Part shown: positions 44,347-53,807 of the stretch, in pieces
Layout: every line of letters begins with the position of its first letter
Numbering within the stretch: position 1 is the first letter of the stretch
Assembly (NCBI GenBank): GCA_934463175.1
Contig: CAKSIW010000004.1
Coordinates: forward strand, 1 to 64,000
Direction: 5' to 3'
Length of the DNA stretch: 64,000 nucleotides
From: an uncultured Clostridia bacterium
Lineage (GTDB): Bacteria; Bacillota; Clostridia; Monoglobales; Monoglobaceae
The notes under the pieces: model-generated
The model's input: the letters and a program-made list of their open reading frames with translations, nothing else
Databases searched by the model: none
What the model was told of the DNA's origin: nothing
Made by a program: the position numbers and the translations under genes

Positions 44347-45255
44347 CTAAGGAAGAGCAACGGTCATTGCGCCAAGCAGAATCGGCAGCGTGTCGCGGTA
44401 TATCTGCGGAAGGTCGGAAAGCGGCAGGGGATTTCTGCCCTCACCGACCTCAATCGTAAAGCCGGGACGGTTGAAGCAGCTGATGAACCAGTCCTTATAT
44501 CCGGCATATGACGCGATTCCCTCCGTGCTGTCAAGAGAATACGGCGAAATGCGCGTGAATGCCCTTGCGATTTCGGGGGCATAGGGAGGCTCCTTATCGC
44601 AGAAGCCGTGATAAATCACCCGACCCTGACTGTGAAGCGCAAGAACCATTTTGAAGGAATGGAGACGCGTGAAGTCTGCAAGAGCACGGCTTTCAGGCTC
44701 GGATTCCGCACAGCTGCCCGAAAAACGCGTGGGACCCGGCGATAGGATTCCATATTCCGCCTCCATTGCCTTTGACTTTTCCCACATGGCGTCATAGTTG
44801 TGGTTGAGGTCAACACCGTGTGCGTTTGCCTGCCACTCTGAGAAGTCCTTCGAACCGCAGAATTTAATCAGCTGTTCACGTTCGTTTTTGCCGAGACCGT
44901 CGGGCAGACCCTCCGCCGCAAGCTGCACGCCGTCGGGATTCAGCATCGGCACGACATAAACAGAGGTCTTTTTGGCAAGCGCAGCCGTGCAGAAACCGTC
45001 GAGAGGCGCGCCGTCATGCTGCGCGGTCAGAAATTCGCGGACAAACTGCATGAGACACGCGGAGGTTATGGATTCCATTCCGTGATGTGCGCCGTTATAT
45101 GAAATTTCATTCGGACCGCTGCCGATTTTTATGTAGTACAGAGGCTTTCCCCAGACAGATGTGCCGATCGTACCGACCTCGGTTCCCGGAAAATCCCGCC
45201 GCAGTCTGAGAATGTCGTGTTCAAGACTGCTGAATGTATATTTGTTATCACTCAC
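44347..45255 (-). CDS. M14 family zinc carboxypeptidase
   Basis: A 302-residue cytoplasmic M14 peptidase with zinc ligands in NGAHHGMES (HxxE) and ALHSQG, the substrate-binding GVDLNHNYD, and the catalytic Glu in FTIEVGEG. Members of this type in Bacillota cleave gamma-D-Glu-diaminopimelate bonds of peptidoglycan stem peptides, so a wall-recycling or spore role is plausible. There is no signal peptide. GTG 45255 is preceded by GGGGTGATG. Confidence 0.87.
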   Translation of the reverse strand: MSDNKYTFSSLEHDILRLRRDFPGTEVGTIGTSVWGKPLYYIKIGSGPNEISYNGAHHGMESITSACLMQFVREFLTAQHDGAPLDGFCTAALAKKTSVYVVPMLNPDGVQLAAEGLPDGLGKNEREQLIKFCGSKDFSEWQANAHGVDLNHNYDAMWEKSKAMEAEYGILSPGPTRFSGSCAESEPESRALADFTRLHSFKMVLALHSQGRVIYHGFCDKEPPYAPEIARAFTRISPYSLDSTEGIASYAGYKDWFISCFNRPGFTIEVGEGRNPLPLSDLPQIYRDTLPILLGAMTVALP

Positions 45256-45301
45256 TTTTCATCACCCCATTCAGTTATATGCAAAACAGTGATATTTATG
45301 C

Positions 45302-45330
45302 TTGCTTTTTGATACGGTGAGTGATATAAT
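45302..45330 (+). promoter_or_regulatory. Promoter of the VOC gene
   Basis: TTGCTT (45302-45307), 17 bases, then TATAAT (45325-45330). The leader before the GGAGG site is about 25 bases. Confidence 0.65.
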
Positions 45331-45363
45331 TAAAGTGATAATATTAAAACGGAGGCGGAAAAA

Positions 45364-45741
45364 ATGATTGGAATTGAACATATCGGTATTTTTTCAAAGG
45401 ATTCGGAGGCTCTGAAGAATTGGTACATAGAGCTTTTCGGCTGGAAACAGGTTTATGCGAACGAGGAAAAGAAAACATATTTCCTGAAGGCTGACGACGG
45501 CGGAATGATTGAGTTCTGCAAAAGCGCGGAGGACGGCGGTGTTCTCGGCGACAAGGTGACGGGAATCAGACATATTGCAATTTCGGTTGACAATTTTGAC
45601 GAAGCGGTTGAAATGGTGAAGAAATCGGGTGCGGAAATCGTGACAGATGCCGCAGTTTCCGCAAAGGGTGTCGGAACAATGTTTTTCAGAGACCCCGACG
45701 GAAATGTTCTGCATCTCATATATAGAACGGAAAAGCTTTAA
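45364..45741 (+). CDS. VOC family (glyoxalase-like) protein
   Basis: A 125-residue protein with two beta-alpha-beta-beta-beta modules. The first metal-ligand position is EHIGIFSKD, and later candidate ligands lie at RHIAISVDN and RDPDGNVLHLIYR. It could be a lactoylglutathione lyase-like, dioxygenase-like or resistance protein; the substrate cannot be inferred. Confidence 0.85.
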   Translation: MIGIEHIGIFSKDSEALKNWYIELFGWKQVYANEEKKTYFLKADDGGMIEFCKSAEDGGVLGDKVTGIRHIAISVDNFDEAVEMVKKSGAEIVTDAAVSAKGVGTMFFRDPDGNVLHLIYRTEKL

Positions 45742-45829
45742 TCAGCTGTCCGAACACGATTTTAAGAGTTCGGACGGTGCCGGGGCATTCTCTGCGCCGT
45801 TCGGCAAATAAACTCAAAGGAGAAAACCA

Positions 45830-46498
45830 ATGGTGAACATCGGCAATGACTGGGACGAAATTCTGAAAGGCGAATTTGACAAGGAATACTATCAAAAGCT
45901 GAGAGCTTTTCTTGTGAAGGAATATCGCACGCGCAAAATTTTTCCGAATATGTTTGACATATTCAATGCACTCAAATATACGCCGTACAGCGGTGTAAAG
46001 GCGGTTATCCTCGGACAGGATCCGTATCACGGCGAGGGACAGGCTCACGGCTTGTGCTTTTCGGTGAGGCGCGGAGTTGAGCCGCCGCCGTCGCTGAAAA
46101 ACATATTCAAGGAAATTCATGACGATGTCGGCACAGACATTCCGAGCTGCGGTGAGCTGACACACTGGGCGGAGCAGGGCGTGCTGCTTCTCAACACTGT
46201 TCTGACCGTGCGTATGGGCGAGGCAAACAGCCACAAGGGTATGGGCTGGGAATGCTTCACCGACCGCGTCATTTCAGCCCTGAACGAGCGTGAAAAGCCC
46301 ATGGTGTTCCTGCTCTGGGGGTCGAATGCACGGCAGAAAAAAAGCCTGATCACAAATCCTGCCCACAAGATTCTGGAGACGGTTCACCCGAGTCCGCTGT
46401 CGGCATATAACGGATTTTTCGGGTGCAGACATTTTTCAAAAACAAACGAATTTCTGGAATCAATCGGCGAGACGCCGATCGACTGGTCGGTTGAATGA
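45830..46498 (+). CDS. ung: Uracil-DNA glycosylase, family 1
   Basis: Removes uracil from DNA. The 222-residue enzyme has the water-activating motif [17 protein letters not shown], the FFLLWG-like strand VFLLWGSNA, and the minor-groove loop [23 protein letters not shown] precedes ATG 45830. It is the second base-excision glycosylase in the window, beside the deoxyinosine enzyme at 4945-5433. Confidence 0.97.
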   Translation: MVNIGNDWDEILKGEFDKEYYQKLRAFLVKEYRTRKIFPNMFDIFNALKYTPYSGVKAVILGQDPYHGEGQAHGLCFSVRRGVEPPPSLKNIFKEIHDDVGTDIPSCGELTHWAEQGVLLLNTVLTVRMGEANSHKGMGWECFTDRVISALNEREKPMVFLLWGSNARQKKSLITNPAHKILETVHPSPLSAYNGFFGCRHFSKTNEFLESIGETPIDWSVE

Positions 46499-46521
46499 TT
46501 GCGGCGAAAGGAATGAAGAAT

Positions 46522-47250
46522 ATGAGAGATACGGTTGATATTCTCGGCGTGAAAATAGATAAGGTAAATTTTGAGCAGGCGGCAGACATTGCGGAGAAGC
46601 TGGTGAAATCCGAGGGGGTCTCGGTCATATTCACCCCAAACCCCGAGATTGTCATGTGCGCATATGAGGACGCGGAGTTCCGTGAAATTCTGAACAGTGC
46701 GGATTTGTGCATGGCGGACGGAATCGGAATCGTATACGGCGCAAGAATGCTCAAAACACCGGTGCCCGAGAGGGTTGCGGGATTTGATGTGACGTGTGAG
46801 CTGCTTGAAAGACTCAGCAAAAGCGGCGATGGGGTCTTTTTGTTCGGTGCAAAGCCCGGTGTTGCGGAGACTGCAAAGGAAAAGATGGAAAAGCGTTTTG
46901 AGGGATTGAAGGTGGTCGGAACTAATGACGGCTATTTCAAGCCCGAGGACGAGGAGAAAATTGTAGGCGAGATAAACAGCTCGGGTGCAAGACTTCTGCT
47001 TGTGTGTCTCGGAGCGCCGAAGCAGGAAAAATGGATTGCGCGGAACCGCGGCAGGCTGAACGTCGGACTGTGCATGGGTGTTGGCGGAACTCTGGACGTT
47101 TTTGCCGGAACGGCAAAGCGCGCCCCTGAAATATTCATTAAACTGAATCTCGAATGGTTCTACCGTTTTCTGAAGCAGCCGACCCGAATCGGGCGGTTTG
47201 CGGCACTTCCGCGGTTCATGATAAAGGTTATGCAGTCAAAAAGAAAATAG
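46522..47250 (+). CDS. WecG/TagA/CpsF family glycosyltransferase
   Basis: A GT26 enzyme of ~242 residues that adds a sugar, typically N-acetylmannosamine, to undecaprenyl-linked N-acetylglucosamine in wall polymer synthesis. It has TPNPEIVMCAYEDAEFREIL, the DGIGIVYGARML loop, LFLFGAKPGV-type strand and LLVCLGAPKQEKWIARN. ATG 46522 follows AAAGGAA; an upstream ATG at 46495 overlaps the ung stop. It is membrane-associated without clear transmembrane segments, and it heads an envelope-related run of genes. Confidence 0.92.
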   Translation: MRDTVDILGVKIDKVNFEQAADIAEKLVKSEGVSVIFTPNPEIVMCAYEDAEFREILNSADLCMADGIGIVYGARMLKTPVPERVAGFDVTCELLERLSKSGDGVFLFGAKPGVAETAKEKMEKRFEGLKVVGTNDGYFKPEDEEKIVGEINSSGARLLLVCLGAPKQEKWIARNRGRLNVGLCMGVGGTLDVFAGTAKRAPEIFIKLNLEWFYRFLKQPTRIGRFAALPRFMIKVMQSKRK

Positions 47251-47268
47251 CTGAAGGGAATGAGGAGA

Positions 47269-47805
47269 ATGATATATATGCTTCTTGCCGAGGGCTTTGA
47301 GGAAACAGAGGCAATCGGTGCATTGGACGTGATGAGACGTGCGGGATTGAAGGTGCAGACGGTCGGAATCACGGGAAAGCATGTTTGCGGCAGTCACGGT
47401 GTTGAGGTGACTGCGGACATTGAAAAGAACGAGATGGATTTTGATGAAATTGACGGTGTTGTGCTCCCCGGAGGAATGCCTGGAACCGAAAATCTGAAAT
47501 CGGACAGCACGGCAATCCGCGCAGTGAAGCTTTGTGCGGAGCGCGGACTGCTCACGGCTGCAATATGCGCCGCACCGATGATTCTCGGACAGCTCGGGCT
47601 TCTGAAGGGAAAACGCGCAACCTGCTATCCGGGCTATGAAAAGGAGCTTGACGGCGCAGAGTGCTGCACGGATTCGGTGTCTGTTGACGGAAACATAATC
47701 ACGGCGAGGGGTGCAGGCGTGTCAATGCTCTTCGGGGCGAGGATTGCCGACTTTTTTGAAAAGGGCAGCGGAGAGGAAATCTTGATACAAATGCAGCATG
47801 CATAG
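47269..47805 (+). CDS. DJ-1/PfpI family protein
   Basis: A 178-residue flavodoxin-like fold protein. It starts MIYMLLAEGFEETEAIGALD and has the nucleophile-elbow Cys in AAICAAPMIL with the preceding GVVLPGGMPG. These match the YajL/ThiJ branch, linked to protein repair, glyoxal detoxification or chaperone activity in different species. The start at 47269 is chosen by family alignment. Confidence 0.88.
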   Translation: MIYMLLAEGFEETEAIGALDVMRRAGLKVQTVGITGKHVCGSHGVEVTADIEKNEMDFDEIDGVVLPGGMPGTENLKSDSTAIRAVKLCAERGLLTAAICAAPMILGQLGLLKGKRATCYPGYEKELDGAECCTDSVSVDGNIITARGAGVSMLFGARIADFFEKGSGEEILIQMQHA

Positions 47806-47813
47806 GAGATATA

Positions 47814-48713
47814 ATGTCAAAAAACAGGTATGAACTGAGAAAACAGATGAAAAGTGTGCGGTGGGTGATTTTTTGGGTCGTGCTTGCACAGCTTGCGGCA
47901 GAGCTTGCCGTTCAGGCAGTTGTCAGCTTCATGACGAATCCTCCGCATGAATATCTGCAAATTGCAATAGTTGAAGCGGCTGCAATCGGGATTCCGCTTG
48001 CGGTATACGGCAGGTCTGTCTGGAGCGGCTACGGCAGAAAAAATGTCAGAGCCGAGATGAAGCTTCGCGGCTGCAAGCCGCACTTGCTGTTTCTTGCCGC
48101 AATTCTGGGAATCACGGGACAGTTTGTTATGATGCTGCTCAACATTCCTGCAAATATTTTTCTGCGTGAGATTTTGGGAAATGAAGTGACGGACGCAGTG
48201 CCGGTTGCTCTCAATTGGCGTGATATGCTGCTCGGAATCCCTGCGGTGGTGATTCTGCCTGCGTTTTTGGAGGAGTTCTGGCTGCGCGGCGTTGTTTTCC
48301 GCGCATATAACCGTTGCAGCACAGCGGCGGCGGTCACATTCACAACCCTTGTGTTTGCCCTGATGCATATGCGCATGAATGAGCTTGCAGGCTTTTTGAT
48401 GATGGGCTTTGTTGCGTCATATGTTCTCTTGCGGTGCGGCTCGCTGTATGCCGCAATGCTTTATCATGCCTTCAGCAACCTCACGGCACTTGTGTTCGGC
48501 TTTATGCTTGCGGGCGTGATAAACTATATATGGATAATTTTCGGTGCGGCTGCGGTTTGCTTTGCGGCGGCACTGCTTGCAATGGCGGCATTGACGAAGC
48601 CGCCGAAGAAAAACCGCACGTTCAAGGCAGGAAGGCTTGTTATGAACAGCATATTGAGTCTGCCTGTCATATTGAGTATTGCTGTTGCGGTGCTGCGGCA
48701 TTTCTTGCTGTAG
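47814..48713 (+). CDS. CPBP family intramembrane protease
   Basis: A 299-residue membrane protein with about eight hydrophobic segments. The conserved CAAX/Abi motifs are present: EEFWLRG (EExxxR), FALMHM with the second-motif His, and YHAFSN with the third-motif His and Asn. This places it in the Abi group of Rce1-like proteases. The substrate is unknown; roles in bacteriocin immunity, surface anchoring or prenyl-protein processing are known in the family. Confidence 0.88.
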   Translation: MSKNRYELRKQMKSVRWVIFWVVLAQLAAELAVQAVVSFMTNPPHEYLQIAIVEAAAIGIPLAVYGRSVWSGYGRKNVRAEMKLRGCKPHLLFLAAILGITGQFVMMLLNIPANIFLREILGNEVTDAVPVALNWRDMLLGIPAVVILPAFLEEFWLRGVVFRAYNRCSTAAAVTFTTLVFALMHMRMNELAGFLMMGFVASYVLLRCGSLYAAMLYHAFSNLTALVFGFMLAGVINYIWIIFGAAAVCFAAALLAMAALTKPPKKNRTFKAGRLVMNSILSLPVILSIAVAVLRHFLL

Positions 48714-48733
48714 ATGAAAGGATTTGCACAAAT

Positions 48734-49771
48734 ATGAAGCTTTTGAAAAACAGAAACAAGCTCCCGATGCGGATTTTGCTGTGTGCGGCGGCACTGGCAC
48801 TTCTTTTGTGGGAGGTTTCCGCAGTGCTTGACATTTTCGGCACGGGCGGCGGACGCGATGTGCTTGTGAACATTCCGAAGGGAACAGGGACGGCAGGCAT
48901 TGCCGATATTCTGAGAAGTGAGGGAATAATCAGACATAAGCTGCTGTTCCGAATGATTGAAAAATCCGATAAGAGCGGACACATTTTTCAGCAGGGCGGA
49001 CATATGCTGAAAAGCGGAATGAGCTATCGCGCGGTGATTGACAAGCTTTGCGCAGTGCCGGATGTCCGCGCGGACGAGACTCTCAGACTTCTTGTGCCGG
49101 AGGGCTATGAGGCGCGTCAGATTGCCGACAGCCTTGAGAAAATGGGGCTTGCAAAGAGTGAGGATTTTCTGCGCGAGCTTGATGAGGGTGAGTTCGGATA
49201 TGATTTCATTGACAGGATTGACCGCCGCGAAAACAGGCTGGAGGGCTATCTGTTCCCTGCAACATATGAAATCGGTGCGGACGAGAGCGTGCACAGCATA
49301 ATTGACAAAATGCTCAGAAAATTCAGCGAGGTTGTGCCGCCGCTATACAGCGCGTGGGACAATCCGCGCGGAATGACGCTTGATGAGCTTGTGACGCTTG
49401 CTTCAATGGTCGAACGCGAGGCGGCAAACGACTCGGAGCGCAGCCGCGTTGCATCGGTGTTCTTCAACAGAATGGACAGGGAAATGACTCTTAGTTCATG
49501 CGCAACGGTGCAGTATATATTAAAGGAAAGAAAAGCAATTCTCAGCAATTCCGATGTCAAAATCAAATCGCCTTATAACACATATATAAACCTTGGCTTG
49601 CCGAAAGGACCGATTGCGTCCCCCGGAGAGGATTCGGTCAGGGCGGTAATGAACCCCGAAAAGTCGGATTATCTCTATTTTGCGGCAAAGGCTGACGGAA
49701 GTGCGAATGTGTTTTCAAAAACGGGAGAGGAGCATATGCGCATTGTCGGAGAGCTTCAGGGAAAGGATTAA
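48734..49771 (+). CDS. mltG: Endolytic transglycosylase
   Basis: MltG cuts nascent glycan strands and sets their length. The ~345-residue protein has one N-terminal membrane segment (RILLCAAALALLLWEVSAVL), a LysM-like domain (~45-110, VNIPKGTGTAGIADILRSEG), and the YceG domain with LEGYLFPATYEI and the catalytic Glu in LASMVEREA. The C-terminal SPYNTYINLGLPKGPIASPG is diagnostic. ATG 48734 has a weakly spaced AAAGGA. It is followed by trmR as in Bacillus subtilis. Confidence 0.95.
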   Translation: MKLLKNRNKLPMRILLCAAALALLLWEVSAVLDIFGTGGGRDVLVNIPKGTGTAGIADILRSEGIIRHKLLFRMIEKSDKSGHIFQQGGHMLKSGMSYRAVIDKLCAVPDVRADETLRLLVPEGYEARQIADSLEKMGLAKSEDFLRELDEGEFGYDFIDRIDRRENRLEGYLFPATYEIGADESVHSIIDKMLRKFSEVVPPLYSAWDNPRGMTLDELVTLASMVEREAANDSERSRVASVFFNRMDREMTLSSCATVQYILKERKAILSNSDVKIKSPYNTYINLGLPKGPIASPGEDSVRAVMNPEKSDYLYFAAKADGSANVFSKTGEEHMRIVGELQGKD

Positions 49772-49777
49772 TTCGGA

Positions 49778-50440
49778 ATGAAAGCATGGATTGAGGACGA
49801 TAATATAAATTATGAATATATCATACGCTATATAAGGCGGACACTTCCGCAGCCTGAGGGTGCGCTTCTTGAAATGGAGCGTTACGCGGCGGAGCATGAG
49901 GTGCCGATTTCACAGCCCGAGAGCATGAGAATGATTGAGGTCATGCTGAAAATGCTGAGAGCCGAAAAAATTCTGGAGCTTGGAACCGCAATAGGATATT
50001 CGGCGATACGCATGAGCCGTGCCTGCGGTGCGGAGGTTGTGTCGGTTGAGCTTTCGGAGGAAATGGCGGATATTGCCGAGGAAAACATCAGAAGGACGGG
50101 ATTTGAGGAGAAAATCCGTGTTATCCGCGGCGATGCGAGAGAGATTGTCGCGGCTATGGACGGGAAAGAGATTTTCGACGCAATTTTCGTTGATGCCGCA
50201 AAGGGACAGTATATGGAGTTTTTTCCGCACTGTATGCGGCTTTTGAAAAAGGGCGGAATTTTAATATCGGATAATATTTTATATAAAGGCATGACGGCAA
50301 CGGACGAGCTTGTTGTCAGAAGAAAGGTCACAATTGTCCGCCGTCTGAGAAAATATCTTGAAATGCTGAAGGAAAACCGTGAGCTGTGCACAGCAATTCT
50401 GCCGATTGGCGACGGAGTTGCGGTCAGCTTCAAGGAGTGA
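49778..50440 (+). CDS. trmR: tRNA 5-hydroxyuridine methyltransferase (O-methyltransferase family)
   Basis: A 220-residue class I methyltransferase with SAM motif I ILELGTAIGYSAIRM, VVSVELSEEM and the metal-binding DAIFVDAAKGQY. It belongs to the YrrM group, which converts 5-hydroxyuridine to 5-methoxyuridine in tRNA wobble position 34. The mltG-trmR order is conserved with Bacillus subtilis yrrL-yrrM, although the trhP U32-peptidase-like genes are not next to it here. Confidence 0.87.
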   Translation: MKAWIEDDNINYEYIIRYIRRTLPQPEGALLEMERYAAEHEVPISQPESMRMIEVMLKMLRAEKILELGTAIGYSAIRMSRACGAEVVSVELSEEMADIAEENIRRTGFEEKIRVIRGDAREIVAAMDGKEIFDAIFVDAAKGQYMEFFPHCMRLLKKGGILISDNILYKGMTATDELVVRRKVTIVRRLRKYLEMLKENRELCTAILPIGDGVAVSFKE

Positions 50441-50477
50441 ACGGCACTGATGTGCCAAAGAAAGGAATGGACGCAAA

Positions 50478-51596
50478 ATGATGGGTGATAATCTGAACAA
50501 GCATAACGATTTCAGGCGGAACTTTGATTTTCCGCTGTTTTTGCTGACCCTTGCCGCGTCCGTGTTCGGAATGGTTGTGATATACGGTGCGGCACCCTCA
50601 CCCGTGAAATATACTGCGGTTCAGGCTGCGGCGTTCGTTATAGGTCTTTTTGCAATCGGAGTTTTGATGATTCTTGACTATGAATATCTCGCGGGAATAT
50701 CCGTATATCTTTATGCGGTGTCGCTGATACTTTTGATATTGGTGCTGATTCCGGGAATCGGGACGTATGAAAACGGCGCACGGAGCTGGTTTAGATTCGG
50801 CAGTCTGATCGGAGTGCAGCCTGCCGAGGTGGTTAAACTTGCGTTCATAATAACGTTTGCCAAGCACCTGTCGGAGGTTGACTATCTGATTGACCGACCC
50901 AGAAATGTGTTGTTTCTGCTGATACACGGAGGAGTTCTGATTGGGCTGATATTGCTGCAGCCCGATTTCGGAACGGCAGTGGTTTTTGTGTTCATAATGG
51001 CAACAATGCTCTTTGCGGCAAAAATAAGCTGGAAATATATCGCAGGAGGAATCGGCGCGGTTGCCGCTGTGATGCCGATTGCGTGGTTTTTTGTGCTGAA
51101 GGACTATCAGCGCAAAAGAATCATTGACCTTTTCAATCCCGAAAATGACCCGTCAGGGACGGGATATCAGGTGGCACAGTCAAAGATTGCCGTCGGCTCG
51201 GGGCGCATTTTCGGGAACGGCTTGTATAACGGCGGCAGCCGTTTCAACAATGTTCTGCCCGAACGCCACACCGACTTCATTTTCACCGCAGTGTGCGAAG
51301 AGCTGGGCTTTGTGGGAGGAGCCGCTGTCATATTGCTGCTTGTGACGATAATCGTGAGATGTCTGATGATTGGCATGAACGCGCGAAACAATCTCGGACT
51401 TTATATCTGTGTCGGCGTTGCGTCAATGTTTGCCTTTCATGTTTTTGAGAATGTCGGCATGTGCATAGGAATCATGCCCGTTACGGGAATACCGCTGCCG
51501 TTTTTCAGCTATGGCGGATCGTCAATGCTGACCAATCTGATTGCAATTGGTTTGGTTCTGAATGTGAAATACCGAAGTAAGGTTATAAATTTTTAA
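50478..51596 (+). CDS. rodA: FtsW/RodA/SpoVE family peptidoglycan polymerase
   Basis: A SEDS glycosyltransferase of 372 residues with ten hydrophobic segments. It has LQPDFGTAVVF, the RKRIIDLFNPENDPSGTGYQ loop, the catalytic-side SGRIFGNGLYNG, PERHTDFIFTAVCEELGF with the essential acidic residue, and the C-terminal GIPLPFFSYGGSSML. RodA is favoured over FtsW by the lack of division genes nearby; SpoVE remains possible. The last 14 bases overlap the 3' end of cca on the other strand. Confidence 0.9.
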   Translation: MMGDNLNKHNDFRRNFDFPLFLLTLAASVFGMVVIYGAAPSPVKYTAVQAAAFVIGLFAIGVLMILDYEYLAGISVYLYAVSLILLILVLIPGIGTYENGARSWFRFGSLIGVQPAEVVKLAFIITFAKHLSEVDYLIDRPRNVLFLLIHGGVLIGLILLQPDFGTAVVFVFIMATMLFAAKISWKYIAGGIGAVAAVMPIAWFFVLKDYQRKRIIDLFNPENDPSGTGYQVAQSKIAVGSGRIFGNGLYNGGSRFNNVLPERHTDFIFTAVCEELGFVGGAAVILLLVTIIVRCLMIGMNARNNLGLYICVGVASMFAFHVFENVGMCIGIMPVTGIPLPFFSYGGSSMLTNLIAIGLVLNVKYRSKVINF

Positions 51597-52800
51597 ATTC
51601 TGCCGCGAGTGAAAGAAGCTCGCGGCGTTTGTTTTCACAGCGTCCTTCAATGACGCTGTCCAAAAGTCGGTCAAGAACCGCGCCGACAGAGCGCCCCTCG
51701 CTTATTCCGGCGTCAATCAGGTCTGAGCCGCGGACCGCAAGCGTGCCGAGGCTGAAGCATTCACCGTTTGAGATAATGCTGCGGACGGTGCGGACAGCTT
51801 CGTCAAGCAGCTGCCTTTGACTATCTGTTTCGGCAAAGGCGCGTCTGAACGAAATGATTTCCGAAAGTCCGTCCGCACCCGTGCATTTCATGATTTGCTT
51901 CAGAGCTGTGCGGCAGGGGGTGAGCCTGATGTCCGCATTCTGAAGAATAAGTGATACGCGGCGCAGGGTTTTGTTGTCATATTTGAGCTTTCTCATGGTT
52001 TTATGTGCCGTTTCGGCATTGCATATGCAATGGAAAAAAACTGCAAGCCGTGTGCACAGCTTAAGCTCTGCGCCTGAAACGGGTTCAAATGCGGAGGGCT
52101 GAATTTCGTCAAAGCAAATGTCGGGCATAATTTCCGCAAAAACCGCACGGTATTTGAAAAGAAGTGCGGACGGGTCGGCGGAAAGAATAATTTTGTTCAG
52201 CTCGGACGAAATGCGTTCCGCTGCAATGGAACGGAGCCTGCCGCGGCATTTTAAAACTGCGTCGGAGGTTGCCTTGTCGATTTCAAATCCAAAAACTGCG
52301 GCAAAGCGCAGTGCGCGCATAATGCGCAGAGCGTCCTCGCAGAAACGTTTTTCAGGGTCGCCCACACAACGGATCAGCTTTCTCTCAATGTCCTCCCTGC
52401 CGCCGAACAGGTCAGCAATTCCCGTGCGCGGATTATATGCCATGGCGCAGATTGTGAAATCGCGCCGGCTCAGGTCGTCCGCAAGCCTGTCTGTGAAGCA
52501 GACAGAATCGGGGCGGCGGCTGTCGGTGTATGCGCCGTCAATCCGGAAGGTGGTGATTTCAAGCTTTTCTCCGTGCATAATGACTGTGACCGTTCCGTGC
52601 TTCAAGCCTGTCGGGATTGTTTTGCAGTCCGAAAAAATATTCAAAATATCCGAAGGCAGCGCGGAGGTTGTCAAATCCCAATCCGCAGGAGTCTTTTCCA
52701 TGAGTGAGTCTCTGACACAGCCGCCGACGGCATATGCCGAAAATCCGCAGCGTTCAAGCCGTTCAATTGCTTCAAGCGCAAAATCGGGAAGCTGAATCAT
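51583..52800 (-). CDS. cca: CCA tRNA nucleotidyltransferase
   Basis: A 405-residue class II nucleotidyltransferase that adds or repairs the CCA end of tRNA. It has AYAVGGCVRDSLMEKTPADWDLTTSA (containing the DxD metal motif), RRDFTICAMAYN and the RNA-binding EDALRIMRALRFAA. It overlaps the upstream ATPase-like gene by 4 bases. No HD domain is evident. Confidence 0.95.
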   Translation of the reverse strand: MIQLPDFALEAIERLERCGFSAYAVGGCVRDSLMEKTPADWDLTTSALPSDILNIFSDCKTIPTGLKHGTVTVIMHGEKLEITTFRIDGAYTDSRRPDSVCFTDRLADDLSRRDFTICAMAYNPRTGIADLFGGREDIERKLIRCVGDPEKRFCEDALRIMRALRFAAVFGFEIDKATSDAVLKCRGRLRSIAAERISSELNKIILSADPSALLFKYRAVFAEIMPDICFDEIQPSAFEPVSGAELKLCTRLAVFFHCICNAETAHKTMRKLKYDNKTLRRVSLILQNADIRLTPCRTALKQIMKCTGADGLSEIISFRRAFAETDSQRQLLDEAVRTVRSIISNGECFSLGTLAVRGSDLIDAGISEGRSVGAVLDRLLDSVIEGRCENKRRELLSLAAEFKNL

Positions 52801-53597
52801 CTGAGACCTCCAATTTCTGCGATAACATCTGCAAGCATTTGCTGGAACAAAGATGTGTTCGGCGTGTAGATTACCGGCGATGACATGCGTTCCTTGAGAG
52901 CGTCCGCCGCTCTCGGAACATGAATGTCAAATCTGTTGCCGTGCTTGAGGGGAGTATATTCGATATGACCGCCGATTTCACGAACCGTTTTGTCTGCAAC
53001 CGCGATACTGAGCAGCATTGCGGCGTTGTTTGGAGACGCATTGTCAATTTTTCGGTTAAGCTCGGTAATCGGGTCATCTGACAGGCATGGGTCAAGATTT
53101 TTGCAGTTGTCATGTATGTGAAAAATAACGTCATTGTGCTTTTCGGTGACGCCAAAGGTGATTTTCAGCTTTGAGCCTGTGCGCTCATTTCTTGCACAGC
53201 AATATAAAATGTTGAGCAGAATGAATTCAAGACGGCTTCGCTCGGTGATAACGGTTGAGCCTTCCGCCGCTCTAGGGGAATATTTAATCTCGGGCTTCAT
53301 TGTCGGGAGCAGACCGGCAAGATGCTTCCCCATTCCTTCAATAATACTTTCAATATCAAGCTCCTCGGAGAGCGAATCTCTGAAAAAATGAGTTGAACCG
53401 AACCATATGTCCATTAGACAGAGAATGCGGTTTATGAAAAACGTACACAGCTTTGCCGACTGCAAATGGGACATGCCCGAGGGAGTCATATTTTCTTCAA
53501 ATTGTATGTTTTCGATTTCGGAATAGCAAAGACGCGCTGAATTTCTGATTGACTTTGACAGTGCGTCAAAAACCGACAGATTGTTTTCTTCAAACAC
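52797..53597 (-). CDS. Degenerate histidine-kinase-like ATPase domain protein
   Basis: A 266-residue soluble protein. The C-terminal ~150 residues look like a GHKL/HATPase fold: an N-box-like FILLNILYCCARN, a G1-like VIFHIHDNCKNLDP and a final IGGHIEYTPLKHGNRFDIHVPR. The usual DxGxG and GxGLG glycine motifs are absent, and the N-terminal helical part has no clear phosphoacceptor H-box. It therefore may not bind ATP normally and may act as a binding or regulatory domain. It is translationally coupled to cca (ATGA). I do not recognise a named family. Confidence 0.6.
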   Translation of the reverse strand: MFEENNLSVFDALSKSIRNSARLCYSEIENIQFEENMTPSGMSHLQSAKLCTFFINRILCLMDIWFGSTHFFRDSLSEELDIESIIEGMGKHLAGLLPTMKPEIKYSPRAAEGSTVITERSRLEFILLNILYCCARNERTGSKLKITFGVTEKHNDVIFHIHDNCKNLDPCLSDDPITELNRKIDNASPNNAAMLLSIAVADKTVREIGGHIEYTPLKHGNRFDIHVPRAADALKERMSSPVIYTPNTSLFQQMLADVIAEIGGLR

Positions 53598-53772
53598 AAA
53601 GCAACATCTCCTTAATGTGGAATAACTATATTATAACGAATTTTACGGTAAAATTCAACAGTGAAAAACAAAAAAATATGATTTTGAAACCGAGAACAAA
53701 AGAGCATGAGAGAGAAAAACGGAGGAATAAAGACTTTGTATGTTGATAAATTAATTTATTAAAAAAAAGGGG

Positions 53773-53801
53773 TTGACAAATTGACAAAAAGGTATTATAA
53801 T
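53773..53801 (+). promoter_or_regulatory. Consensus promoter of rplM-rpsI
   Basis: TTGACA (53773-53778), 17 bases, then TATAAT (53796-53801), a full consensus match. The preceding 53598-53770 is A/T-rich with no gene. Confidence 0.9.
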
Positions 53802-53807
53802 ATAGTC

